From Vibrio sp. RE86 (GTDB lineage Bacteria; Pseudomonadota; Gammaproteobacteria; Enterobacterales; Vibrionaceae): a stretch of 64,000 bases of DNA. Positions 40,637 to 49,168 of the stretch are shown piece by piece. The notes beneath the pieces are model-generated. The model searched no databases and had not been told where the DNA came from. It saw nothing but the letters and a program-made list of their open reading frames with translations. The stretch lies in contig NZ_VTXI01000006.1 in the NCBI RefSeq assembly GCF_013114545.1, positions 62,001 to 126,000 of the forward strand, written 5' to 3'. A program made the position numbers and the translations under genes. Position 1 is the first letter of the stretch. Each line of letters starts with the position of its first letter.

Positions 40637-41920
40637 ATGGACACGTCCCTTTCTACAGCGTTATCGTTGCTAAACGATTCAAGCACGCATTTTGATCTCA
40701 CCAACCCTGAACACCAAACTCGGCTGACAAAACTCGCCGAAAAACTCGAGCGATTGGATGATCTCTCAACGCGACACCTCAAAGAAGTGGCAAAGCAATT
40801 TAATGGGCCACTTGAATTTCAACTTGCGGTTAAGTTGGTTCAATCTAGAAGGGCGATGTCCAATATCACCAAGCCTGTTAAGGTTGGGGTGGTGTTTGCT
40901 ATGTGGGGTGAACATAACAGGCTGTTACCAAAATCGGAAGCCAACCCCAATGGTGAAGACTCGCTTCGAACAAAAATAGAACAGCTTCAATGGATTACCT
41001 CAAACACTTTGGTTGATTGGCACTTATATGCGGTTGATGATGGTTGCCCTCACGGCAGTGCTGTTATCTCGCAATCAATCGTAGACAGCCATGACTGGGC
41101 AGTAAGTAACAAAGTCACCGTATTATCATTGTCTGATGCGCTGCCAACGACTGTCGGACCTTTGCGTGAGCTCTCTCATGCAGATGACTCTCGTAAAGGT
41201 GGGGCAATCATATTGGGCTGTCAACATGCTATCGATATGGGGGCAGAAGCGGTGGTCTACACCGATGCAGACAACTCTGTTCACCTTGGTCAATTGGGTT
41301 TACTGATGGAACCCTTCCTTGAACAGGGCAAACAAGTCGTGCTTGGCAACAGAAAACATGAAGACTCTATATTAGTTAAGCAAGAAGAACGTTGGGGTGT
41401 AGGGATAAAGACGTTGCGACATATGCAGCGCATGATAGGCGCACAGATCTTCGATGGTGGTATCAAAGATACCCAAGCGGCTTTCAAGCTTTATGGCAAA
41501 CCTGTTCTTGAAAAGATACTGCAAAACCCAACGGTGTTTGATTTCTCATTTGATACGGATTGGATTTTCGCAGCAATGGAAATGAATCAACCAATTACAA
41601 CTGTGCCATTTGCATTTATTGATTCAGCCGCAGAGTCAGCGTCAATTGTTCAAGGTCCTATGAGCACATGGTATGTGTTGTTGGATGGGTTAGTAAAAGC
41701 TGCCAAGGCGCGTAATGTGAATTACAGTACCGAAATGGCAGAAGTCTTTGATAGTGAAATCAACTCGCATAAAGATCTAGAGCTACTGATTGATGTGCTT
41801 CCTCCTGAACTTGCGTCTGTTGGCGAAGGGGAGCTTGGCAATCCGTCGGTTATGTCGCCACAATCGGTTAGACATTGGATTGTTAGTGCGAAAGCGTTAA
41901 ACAATAAACTTCCAGCCTAA
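40637..41920 (+). CDS. Soluble ALG5/DPM1-like GT2 glycosyltransferase
   Basis: 427 residues without membrane helices. An N-terminal helical region (about 1-85) precedes a GT2 domain with YAVDDGCPHGS, the DxD in VVYTDADNSVH, and the DTQAAFKLYGKPVL motif characteristic of dolichyl/polyprenyl-phosphate hexosyltransferases. About 70 further residues follow. It would transfer a hexose from a nucleotide sugar, possibly to a lipid carrier or cytosolic acceptor. It is the last gene of the DUF3131 locus and is followed by a terminator. Its exact role beside the processive GT2 is unclear. Confidence 0.72.
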   Translation: MDTSLSTALSLLNDSSTHFDLTNPEHQTRLTKLAEKLERLDDLSTRHLKEVAKQFNGPLEFQLAVKLVQSRRAMSNITKPVKVGVVFAMWGEHNRLLPKSEANPNGEDSLRTKIEQLQWITSNTLVDWHLYAVDDGCPHGSAVISQSIVDSHDWAVSNKVTVLSLSDALPTTVGPLRELSHADDSRKGGAIILGCQHAIDMGAEAVVYTDADNSVHLGQLGLLMEPFLEQGKQVVLGNRKHEDSILVKQEERWGVGIKTLRHMQRMIGAQIFDGGIKDTQAAFKLYGKPVLEKILQNPTVFDFSFDTDWIFAAMEMNQPITTVPFAFIDSAAESASIVQGPMSTWYVLLDGLVKAAKARNVNYSTEMAEVFDSEINSHKDLELLIDVLPPELASVGEGELGNPSVMSPQSVRHWIVSAKALNNKLPA

Positions 41921-41924
41921 TAAA

Positions 41925-41953
41925 AATGCCAGACGAGAGTCTGGCATTCTTCT
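41925..41953. terminator. Terminator closing the DUF3131 locus
   Basis: Ten-base perfect stem AATGCCAGAC/GTCTGGCATT (41925-41934 with 41939-41948), GAGA loop, then a T-rich run. Lies between convergent genes. Confidence 0.88.
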
Positions 41954-41968
41954 TTGTACTTCTATTAT

Positions 41969-42304
41969 TTATTGATAACCCATTAGGATCTGTTCGACTT
42001 GGTCATTTATCAGCGCCACTTCTTTGAAAATGATATCCATATCGGCAGGGTCGATAGGTTGCTCATTCAAAAGTTGAACCTCGACATTGTTTAGGGAAGC
42101 TGACGCAATTTCTTCGCCAAAGCTACTTAATATGCCTTTCAACGTATGCACTAAACGATGCAACTCTTCGGTATTGTTACTGCGGACTAAATCTTTAATC
42201 TCTTCAAGGGCGTTTGAATGGTCTTCCTGATAAGCCATTAAAACTGCTTGGATAACGTCTTGGTCGTTATCCAAGTATGTGTTGAGTAAATCCATATCTA
42301 ACAT
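41969..42304 (-). CDS. Stand-alone HPt phosphotransfer protein
   Basis: 111-residue histidine phosphotransfer domain with the site VHTLKGILSSFG (H53) and the acidic helix expected around it. It starts 12 bases after the receiver-TPR gene on the same strand with an AAAAGGAC site. It could pass phosphate to the receiver-TPR protein or, as HptB does with HsbR in Pseudomonas, to the receiver-PP2C protein at 29564. Confidence 0.87.
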   Translation of the reverse strand: MLDMDLLNTYLDNDQDVIQAVLMAYQEDHSNALEEIKDLVRSNNTEELHRLVHTLKGILSSFGEEIASASLNNVEVQLLNEQPIDPADMDIIFKEVALINDQVEQILMGYQ

Positions 42305-42316
42305 TAAACAGTCCTT

Positions 42317-43918
42317 TTAGTTAGAAAGAGTAAAAGGGTTAGGTGGGCGAGTAGAGAATCCATTCTTAATCGACTCACCAATCCAACGACTCCAATTAGG
42401 CGGTAAATCGAGCTTTGATAACTCGTTTAAATATGGGTGGCTGCACATTGGAGTATGTGAGTCTGAAGTGATCGATATAGTATACAAATAGTCTAATTTC
42501 GCGCTCACTGAAAGCGGGTATTGACCAAGATGCTGCTCGGCGCGGTCGAGTGTGTTGTGTGGCTTACTCACGGTAGTAAATGAAAATAGTCTGTGCATTT
42601 GCTCAAGTGACGAATCAAACTTTCCTCGAGCCTGGATGATCTCATTGAGAGAATGGCACAGATTAGACTCACCAAAATACATGAGAGCAGGAAGATACTG
42701 AGCAAGAAGCGAAGAAGGGCAATCGCTAAGATTATCGTAGAAAAGCGAAAGCCCCTTTAGAAGCTTTTGATGTGCGGCTTCTAATTTGTGCTCATGAATC
42801 AATATATGACATTGAAAAAGAGCGGTCATAGAGCGCATTTGTACATTTCGCTTAGGTGTAAACCGCCTGCCAATCAAAGCAACAAAATTACCAAGGTGTT
42901 TAAGAACGACTTGCTTAACTTTCTGATCTTGCGCGTTCTTATAACAGCTTTCCAGCGCAAGTAGATAGCTGGACACCGATTGAATCCAGTTATGGTCTGC
43001 CAATGAAATGTGGCTTGCATAGGTATAGCCAATCCGAATAATCGTATCGCGTTTACCCAGTCGCTCTGCTAACTCACTCGCTCGGGTGGCTCGCTGACTA
43101 ATACTGGGAGTGAGATCAAAAGACTTGTTGGCATAATAGAGAGCTTTGGCCAATTCACCTTGCTCCTCATAGAAGACGCTAAGTGCATCGATGATTTTAA
43201 GAGAGAGCGGGTTTTTTATTAGATAAGTGTGCAATGCATCAATGCCTTGCTCAATTAGGTTATTCTGTCTAAAAACATGAGCTTGGCCGATGATTTTGGT
43301 TGGGTGTTCAGGTGTTTGTGATTCGCTTATTGCGATGTCTAAGAGATTCCAATATTGACCTTCAATCAGATGCTCCATTAAAGCCGTTTCTGAAGAGAGA
43401 CAAGCTTGCTCTCCATTTACAATAAGTAACGCTTGATGGAGCTTTTCTTCATTATCAATAGGGAATTGAGTTCGTAGTTGGGCAATTTTTTGAGTTTCTT
43501 TACCAATGAGCTGAATTCGGTGCCCAAGCGCTTTGGTTTGAATAGGCTTAGAGATGAAGTGCCTAACCTTTCCTGATAGTGAGGTAAGAACTGTCTCTTG
43601 GCGGGCGTCACCCGAAATAATTAAAATTCCGATAGTGTCATCAATCAACTTATTTCTATAAAGAATACTCGCTAACTCAAAGCCGGTAAGACTTTGCTCT
43701 AGGTGATAATCAATGATGATGATATTGAAACAATGAGTCTCTATCTCTCTGATGGCATCCTGACAGTTGCATACCGTCATAATATTTTGATGGGGTACAC
43801 CAATACTCGATAGTTGCTGCTTGACCAAGATCGAAGATGTTCTTGAATCGTCAACAATTAAAACCTGTTGCTCAGACAAAGACTTATTCAAACTATATGC
43901 CCCTTGTAGTGATACCAT
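42317..43918 (-). CDS. Response regulator with long TPR-like C-terminus
   Basis: About 533 residues from the ATG at 43918, which has a poor ribosome site; a TTG at 43891 behind AAGGGG is an alternative start. The receiver domain (about 15-135) has LIVDDSR, the phosphoacceptor Asp in IIIIDYHLEQS and the FISKP lysine. The remaining about 390 residues are helical repeats of TPR type (DALSVFYEEQGELAKALYYANKSFDL). No DNA-binding or enzyme output is visible, so it should act by protein contacts. It forms a two-gene operon with the HPt gene. Confidence 0.8.
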   Translation of the reverse strand: MVSLQGAYSLNKSLSEQQVLIVDDSRTSSILVKQQLSSIGVPHQNIMTVCNCQDAIREIETHCFNIIIIDYHLEQSLTGFELASILYRNKLIDDTIGILIISGDARQETVLTSLSGKVRHFISKPIQTKALGHRIQLIGKETQKIAQLRTQFPIDNEEKLHQALLIVNGEQACLSSETALMEHLIEGQYWNLLDIAISESQTPEHPTKIIGQAHVFRQNNLIEQGIDALHTYLIKNPLSLKIIDALSVFYEEQGELAKALYYANKSFDLTPSISQRATRASELAERLGKRDTIIRIGYTYASHISLADHNWIQSVSSYLLALESCYKNAQDQKVKQVVLKHLGNFVALIGRRFTPKRNVQMRSMTALFQCHILIHEHKLEAAHQKLLKGLSLFYDNLSDCPSSLLAQYLPALMYFGESNLCHSLNEIIQARGKFDSSLEQMHRLFSFTTVSKPHNTLDRAEQHLGQYPLSVSAKLDYLYTISITSDSHTPMCSHPYLNELSKLDLPPNWSRWIGESIKNGFSTRPPNPFTLSN

Positions 43919-44102
43919 AAAAGTAGTAATCGCGTTGCATATCGTCAAGGATGGTAGAGTATAAGAGTTAAAACTTGTTGAGCGCTTCAATGATTGGCTT
44001 AAAACAAGCAATAAATTTGTTACTTGTTTTTCGTTTGTTAAACAAGCAGAAGGGGATGGAATGAGCTGTAGGGAACTCTGGATTCGGAGTGCTAAATACA
44101 AC

Positions 44103-44128
44103 AAAGCCCAGCATTTCTGCTGGGCTTT
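44103..44128 (-). terminator. Terminator of the tRNA-Val transcript
   Basis: Ten-base stem AAAGCCCAGC/GCTGGGCTTT (44103-44112 with 44119-44128) immediately downstream of the tRNA pair on the minus strand. Confidence 0.75.
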
Positions 44129-44153
44129 GCGTTTGTTCACAAGGAACTAAATT

Positions 44154-44230
44154 TGGTGGGTCCGGGCGAACTCGAATCGCCGACCCCTACCATGTCAAGG
44201 TAGTACTCTAACCAACTGAGCTACGGACCC
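44154..44230 (-). tRNA. tRNA-Val (anticodon GAC)
   Basis: A 77-base cloverleaf including encoded CCA. Acceptor GGGTCCG/CGGACCC, D stem GCTC/GAGT, anticodon stem CTACC/GGTAG with loop TTGACAT (anticodon GAC, reads GUC/GUU), T arm GGCGA/TCGCC. Second gene of a tandem pair, identical to the one at 44276. Confidence 0.96.
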
Positions 44231-44275
44231 AAATTTATGTTCTGCATACTTTGGTTTTAGTATGGCTTTAAGGAG

Positions 44276-44352
44276 TGGTGGGTCCGGGCGAACTCGAATC
44301 GCCGACCCCTACCATGTCAAGGTAGTACTCTAACCAACTGAGCTACGGACCC
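44276..44352 (-). tRNA. tRNA-Val (anticodon GAC), first of tandem pair
   Basis: Same 77-base sequence as the copy at 44154, separated from it by 45 bases; both are read on the minus strand and share one downstream terminator. Confidence 0.96.
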
Positions 44353-44516
44353 ATTCCTTAAGAACGAGATGGATGTTACCGAGACTTATTCATTCGTGCA
44401 AGAGCATTTTTCGTGATTTGATTCCGTTTGGTTTATAACTAAGCGAATTGTCGTTCTTTTATTCGCTAAGATTACAAAAACGTGCGTTAAATCACGTACC
44501 TATATCAAGATAAATT

Positions 44517-45155
44517 CTATCTTCCACGCCCATCAAACATCACCACGATGGTCTTGGTGATGATCGCTAAATCCATTGACAGCCATGATTTCACCGAACA
44601 TAGCGATAAAGCATAGCTGTGGTCGTAACCGACTTTACGTCGAACATCATCGATGCAAGTGTCGTAACCTTGGTTTACTTGAGCGAGTCCAGTGATGCCA
44701 GGCATGACTCCGTACGTTCTGTCAGCAAAGTAGGGAATGGCATTTTCGAGCTTACTGTAGAAGCTAGGGCGTTCTGGGCGAGGCCCAATCAGAGACATAT
44801 CACCCATAACGACATTGAACAGCTGCGGTATTTCATCTAATCGCGTTTTACGCAGAAAGCGACCAACTGGGGTGATGCGAGGATCGTTTTCTGTGGCCCA
44901 CACTGCGCCGGTTCTTTGTTCTGCATCTTGATACATGGTTCTAAACTTGATGATTTCAAAAAAGACCATTTTTTCAGGCGTCGATTTCCCTACGCGAAGC
45001 TGCTTGTAAAACACGGGGCCAGGTGAGCTGAGTTTAATAGCCAGTGCAATAAATGGAATGACAGGTAGCAATAGTAGGAGTCCCATTAATGCACCGAAAA
45101 GATCGAACAAGCGTTTCGCAAGCCAAATAGAGATGTGATTTGATACGTTACTCAT
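44517..45155 (-). CDS. sypR: SypR, undecaprenyl-phosphate sugar phosphotransferase
   Basis: Initiates repeat-unit assembly by transferring a sugar phosphate to undecaprenyl phosphate at the inner membrane. 212 residues: one hydrophobic N-terminal segment (about 15-38), then the WcaJ/RfbP catalytic domain with [42 protein letters not shown] and [12 protein letters not shown]. It lacks the extra N-terminal membrane domain of WbaP, like ExoY and V. fischeri SypR. Last gene of the sypPQR unit. Confidence 0.92.
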   Translation of the reverse strand: MSNVSNHISIWLAKRLFDLFGALMGLLLLLPVIPFIALAIKLSSPGPVFYKQLRVGKSTPEKMVFFEIIKFRTMYQDAEQRTGAVWATENDPRITPVGRFLRKTRLDEIPQLFNVVMGDMSLIGPRPERPSFYSKLENAIPYFADRTYGVMPGITGLAQVNQGYDTCIDDVRRKVGYDHSYALSLCSVKSWLSMDLAIITKTIVVMFDGRGR

Positions 45156-45164
45156 GTGAACTCC

Positions 45165-46352
45165 TTACTGGTCGATACGTGACCACTTTCCTGATTCAAA
45201 TCCTAGTAAATAGCGCATACCGCCAATAAAGTTAGCAAAGTGGCCAGCGACGATATAAAGCACAACTTTGCAGATTTTGTGGCTAAAAATTGCGGGTAAA
45301 GTATGGCTCAATAACGCTATTGAATAGAGAGCGATCTGAGCAATCAAAGCAGTTAGAAACAGCGGGTTATCCATTAACAAAATTGATGAGACAAAACACG
45401 CGATAAGAAGGTAAGGAGTAAGAAGCCTTAAACCTTTACCTGAAATAAAAGCAAAGGCAACGCCGCGATATCTTGGCAAAAACATGTCTGATAAACGGAT
45501 GGCTTGCTGCATATTGCCCGCAGAGATACGAAGTCTGCGCCTAAAGTCGTTTTCTTGCGATGTAGGCTCCAGCTCAAGCGCGACCATTTGAGGTTCGTAC
45601 TCCGCTAGATAACCTTTTCGAACGATGTTCATCGGTAAGATAAAATCGTCATTGATGGTGTTCTCTTCCAGTTGTTCAAACAGGTGAGTTCGAAACAGGT
45701 ACAACGCACCATGCGCACCAAGAGTTGAACCAAGACTCGATTCATTCATCTTCACTTTGCATTGATATTGCCAGTATCTGTTTTCCCCTTCATTTTCTCG
45801 ATGAAACAGCTGATAAAATCCGTTAACGACGCCAACCTTAGCGTTCTTGAAATGTCGATTAGCAATCCACAATGCATCAATAGAAATCAGAGCAGACACG
45901 TCGCTTAACGCAGTAATATCTGACGAGATTGTCTTCATCTGCTCATTGATGACCGCTATCTTGCCTCGGTTTTGACTGAAGGCTCTGATTTCAAAGTAGG
46001 TATCACAACAAATGGCTTCTTGAATGGTTTGTTCTGCGATTTCAACGGTCTTATCTGTACAGCCATCACAAGCGATGATGACGCGATATTTGTTTTTTGG
46101 GTAATCCAAAGATGCAAGGTTTCGGATCTTGTCTGCGATATAACGCGCCTCGTTGTATGCGGGCACTAATATGGTGACAGACGTGCAGTTTCTATCACTT
46201 TTTGCTTGGCGATATCCTCTGACTTTGTGCTTGATCATCGCCATTGGGTGATTGCGAGAGTACCAAGATAGGAATACAGGGTAGCCAACGTGGTGATAGA
46301 TCACTAAAGCACTGCTTACTGTGAACATCACAATCAGTAAAATATCAGTCAT
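45165..46352 (-). CDS. sypQ: SypQ, membrane GT2 glycosyltransferase
   Basis: 395-residue family-2 glycosyltransferase with an N-terminal helix (about 3-25) and three or four C-terminal helices (about 295-370). VTILVPAYNEARYIADKI, ACDGCTDKT, ALSDVSALI (DxD-like) and NDDFILPMNIV (ED-type) are visible. Assigned SypQ by position between sypP and sypR. Its stop overlaps the sypP stop region by four bases, indicating coupling. Confidence 0.87.
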   Translation of the reverse strand: MTDILLIVMFTVSSALVIYHHVGYPVFLSWYSRNHPMAMIKHKVRGYRQAKSDRNCTSVTILVPAYNEARYIADKIRNLASLDYPKNKYRVIIACDGCTDKTVEIAEQTIQEAICCDTYFEIRAFSQNRGKIAVINEQMKTISSDITALSDVSALISIDALWIANRHFKNAKVGVVNGFYQLFHRENEGENRYWQYQCKVKMNESSLGSTLGAHGALYLFRTHLFEQLEENTINDDFILPMNIVRKGYLAEYEPQMVALELEPTSQENDFRRRLRISAGNMQQAIRLSDMFLPRYRGVAFAFISGKGLRLLTPYLLIACFVSSILLMDNPLFLTALIAQIALYSIALLSHTLPAIFSHKICKVVLYIVAGHFANFIGGMRYLLGFESGKWSRIDQ

Positions 46353-47437
46353 GCTAGCTTCTCCTGAGCAAGGTTGTGGTAAGCCTGAACCATCTGGCGA
46401 ATGTCATTGTGTTTGGTGACAAACTCCCTAGGTGAATGACTTGTTGTTTCATGGAGCGCTGTCCAAATACCTTTGGCCATGGTCTCTACGCAATCACGAG
46501 AGACCAACCAACCTGTATGAGGGCATAAGGTCTCTTTGCTCGCTCCAACATTGGTACAAAGCGTGACAATGTCACAAGATTGAGCTTCGAGAGTCGATAG
46601 AGGAAAGCCCTCACTACGAGATGGTAAGCAGAACAGATCTAGGCTCTGGTAGAAACGAGGCATGTCATCGACCAAACCTAAAAACGTAACGCGGTTTTCT
46701 AAGCCCAATTGAATGACTAATTCCGTCAGCATCTGGCGCTGGCTACCGTCACCTGCAATAACTAAATGATAAGTGTCTGGAAGTAATGCTATGGCTTGGA
46801 TGAGAAGGTCGTGGCCTTTGACATGTTCTAAGCGGCCAGCGCTACCGATAATCGTTTTGTCTAAAGGGATCGACAGCGCCTGTCTTGCTAAATGCTTGGA
46901 GCCAGGCTTGAATGTTTCACAATCAATGCCGTTCTTAATCACCCTAATATGCTGTTCACTAAAGTGATTGTGGAGTTGTTCACGCACTAGGTTTGCATCG
47001 GCGACAAGTGTTGGCTGTGCAATTTTTAGTGCCAAGCCCTGCAAAGAGCGATGCTTGTTATTTGATAGGTGCCAAGCATCATGTTCCGTGTGGATCCTAG
47101 ACTTAACGCCAGCCATACGTGCGGCGGTCGCCCCATACAACATGGGCCCAATATGGTGGGTGTGTACGACGTCGGGCTTTATGCAGCGAAACAACTTGTA
47201 CAACGAATATAGCGTTGTGATGCTGTAGCCATCGGGTTTATCAAGAAACATTATTTGAGATTTTATCTCTTTGAGTCGTGGCCACTTCGCTAAGGCTTTC
47301 TCTTTGGTTCCTTCCAAACTCACAATGAGAACGCTGTTGGACGGTTTAGAGAATGTGAGCATATTGATGGCCAAGGCTTCAAGGCCGCCAGGTGCTAAAT
47401 GCTGAACGACATGAATTGTAGTGATTGAGGCTTCCAT
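46349..47437 (-). CDS. sypP: SypP, GT4 glycosyltransferase
   Basis: 362-residue GT-B enzyme. The N-terminus shows VVQHLAPGGLEALAINML, and the C-terminal half has the family-4 donor site: GSAGRLEHVKGHDLLIQA, VIAGDGSQR and SRSEGFPLSTLEAQ, where the ExxxxxxxE acids lie. A TTAGGAG ribosome site precedes the ATG. First gene of the sypPQR unit, with a sigma54-type element about 200 bases upstream. Confidence 0.88.
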   Translation of the reverse strand: MEASITTIHVVQHLAPGGLEALAINMLTFSKPSNSVLIVSLEGTKEKALAKWPRLKEIKSQIMFLDKPDGYSITTLYSLYKLFRCIKPDVVHTHHIGPMLYGATAARMAGVKSRIHTEHDAWHLSNNKHRSLQGLALKIAQPTLVADANLVREQLHNHFSEQHIRVIKNGIDCETFKPGSKHLARQALSIPLDKTIIGSAGRLEHVKGHDLLIQAIALLPDTYHLVIAGDGSQRQMLTELVIQLGLENRVTFLGLVDDMPRFYQSLDLFCLPSRSEGFPLSTLEAQSCDIVTLCTNVGASKETLCPHTGWLVSRDCVETMAKGIWTALHETTSHSPREFVTKHNDIRQMVQAYHNLAQEKLA

Positions 47438-47452
47438 GCATGCTCCTAACTG

Positions 47453-47614
47453 ATACCAATCAGAATAAATATTTGGTCATTCTTGCTGGTTAAAATCGCT
47501 GATAGCTTCGTTATAGATTTTGTAGGTAGGTCTACTAGCTAGCTGCAATCTATGCCTTGCTCTAAGCGATTTTACCTGCGCAATTTCTGGTCAACTATTT
47601 ATCCCGATTGGTAT
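47453..47614. repeat. MITE-like inverted-repeat element
   Basis: The two ends are long imperfect inverted repeats. The left end begins ATACCAATCAGAATAAATA; the complement of the right end begins ATACCAATCGGGATAAATA. The match continues for about 55 bases on each side (both reach TAAAATCGCT), around an about 50-base centre. It has no ORF. Intergenic elements with ATACCAATC ends are, as I recall, common in Vibrio genomes. It lies in the leader of the sypPQR transcript. Confidence 0.7.
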
Positions 47615-47639
47615 TAAACAAAGTATTAAAGTTAGGATT

Positions 47640-47654
47640 GCATGATGTGTGCCA
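47640..47654 (-). promoter_or_regulatory. Sigma54 -24/-12 promoter of sypPQR
   Basis: On the minus strand TGGCAC-ACATC-ATGC, one mismatch from TGGCAC-N5-TTGC. V. fischeri syp clusters have a sigma54 promoter at this same place. Confidence 0.7.
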
Positions 47655-47713
47655 TGATTTTAGTTGTTTAAATACAGATGTTTAGTGTTATTTTGCGAAA
47701 TTATGCGTTGGTG

Positions 47714-47728
47714 TTTTCAATTTGAATC
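47714..47728. promoter_or_regulatory. SypG-enhancer-like site upstream of sypP
   Basis: TTTTCAATTTGAATC differs by one base from the SypG element TTCTCA-N3-TGMDWN known from V. fischeri. It is 60 bases upstream of the -24/-12 element. Confidence 0.6.
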
Positions 47729-47731
47729 TCG

Positions 47732-49168
47732 TTATGACCAATTGGGTTTTATCTTCGGAATTTGAGTCAGAAGCGGAGCATTGGTGATCGTTTCAATCTC
47801 TTCTTTACGTCTGATTGATGAATCGAAAAGTTCAATCAGAGTTGCGACACCAACACCTAATCCAACCCCTGCAATTAGACCGGCGAGAATAAACACAATA
47901 ATAGGTAAGTTAGAAGGACCACTTGGCGTATAGGGAAGGTCGATAATCTTGACGCGTTTATTCTCCTCGAACACGCCCAAAGAGCCCGTCAGTTGAGCCA
48001 TTTCATAACGTTGAATTAACTCGTCATACAGCTGTCGTTTGACTTGAACATTGCGAGCGAGTCGCCCCATCGTTTTGGCATTATCACCAAATTGGTTGGC
48101 CTCACTTTCAAGCTTTCCAATCATCTCTTCTAAGCTTTTAGTCTCTTCAGTTAGCGATTCGTATCGGCCACGAACCAATTGCAAGCTGTGAAGTTGGGTA
48201 ACAAGCAGAGGCTGTATGTCTCCAACTTCCCGTAAGTTGCTACTACTTGCAATGTCCCAAAGTTGGTCACTACTGATATTGGGCTGTTCAGTTTTTAGCA
48301 AAAGTTTACGTTCGTTCTCTAAGCGGCGTAACTCACGTTGTTTGCCTTGAACGGCACTGTGGCTATCTGTGTATTTTGCTTTTAAAAGCGTCAGTTCACT
48401 CCGAATCTCAATGATTTGGTCTTCTATTTTACCGACGACAGGGTTGGTTTTGGACAGTTGTTGGTCTAGAGAACCAAGGCTTCTTTCTACCCCAGCTAGC
48501 TCAGCTTTTTTCTCCGCGTAGCTTTGCTTTAGGGAAGCGAGTCGGCCCAAGGCTTGGCTTTGCATTTCAGGCGTGACAGACGCATAGCGGTTTTTAAAGT
48601 CAGCCAGTGCATTTTCCGCTTGTTCTAGATCGGAACGGCGCTTCTCAATATGAATCGCTAAAAATTCAGATGAGTCTTTGATCGATGAACGCTCAGGAGC
48701 GAGCAGCTGTTCAATAAAATGCTCGCTGATTGAGGCAAGCATATCTTCCATACCGGTAGGTGATGGAGCAGTTAGGGTGATTTTTAGAAAGTCTTTACCC
48801 AGTTGAGTGACGTTCAAACTGCTTGATAGGCGATTGATCACAGAGTCTCGTTCAGCAGCCGTCATATCATCGTTGATTAAGCTGTGTTCTTTCGCCACTG
48901 CGGTAAGAACATGACGGCTTTTCAGCAAAGTACTCAATGCATTCAAACGCTCTTTGAGCATGGTTGAAACCGCGATATCTTCCAAAAATGGGTTCATTTT
49001 GGCCGTCTCTTGAATCAGCATTGATGTGTGCGAGACATAATTGGTTGGTGCTAATTTACCGACGAAAAGCCCAATGAACGGCATGATTAAAATTGGTACC
49101 ACGATGACGTATCGCTGCCTCCATGCGGCATTTAGGATCACGATGATCCTCAGTTTTAATTCACTCAT
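47732..49168 (-). CDS. sypO: SypO, polysaccharide chain-length (Wzz-type) protein
   Basis: 478 residues with two transmembrane helices (about 20-40 and 427-450) flanking a long periplasmic coiled-coil region, the Wzz/GumC-type architecture. The C-terminal TM is preceded by a Pro-rich YTPSGPSNLPIIV segment as in this family. There is no fused tyrosine kinase; SypD may serve that role. Its ATG overlaps the end of sypN by four bases. Confidence 0.88.
   Translation of the reverse strand: MSELKLRIIVILNAAWRQRYVIVVPILIMPFIGLFVGKLAPTNYVSHTSMLIQETAKMNPFLEDIAVSTMLKERLNALSTLLKSRHVLTAVAKEHSLINDDMTAAERDSVINRLSSSLNVTQLGKDFLKITLTAPSPTGMEDMLASISEHFIEQLLAPERSSIKDSSEFLAIHIEKRRSDLEQAENALADFKNRYASVTPEMQSQALGRLASLKQSYAEKKAELAGVERSLGSLDQQLSKTNPVVGKIEDQIIEIRSELTLLKAKYTDSHSAVQGKQRELRRLENERKLLLKTEQPNISSDQLWDIASSSNLREVGDIQPLLVTQLHSLQLVRGRYESLTEETKSLEEMIGKLESEANQFGDNAKTMGRLARNVQVKRQLYDELIQRYEMAQLTGSLGVFEENKRVKIIDLPYTPSGPSNLPIIVFILAGLIAGVGLGVGVATLIELFDSSIRRKEEIETITNAPLLTQIPKIKPNWS

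Noticed and set aside
43919..44140. In-frame extension of the receiver-TPR gene to 44140
   Set aside because: It would run through the tRNA terminator and encode residues before the receiver domain with no similarity to the family. The domain starts normally from 43918 or 43891.
44154..44352. The tandem tRNA-Val repeat as att sites of an integrated element
   Set aside because: Only 45 bases separate the copies and no integrase is nearby; they share one terminator as an ordinary tRNA operon.
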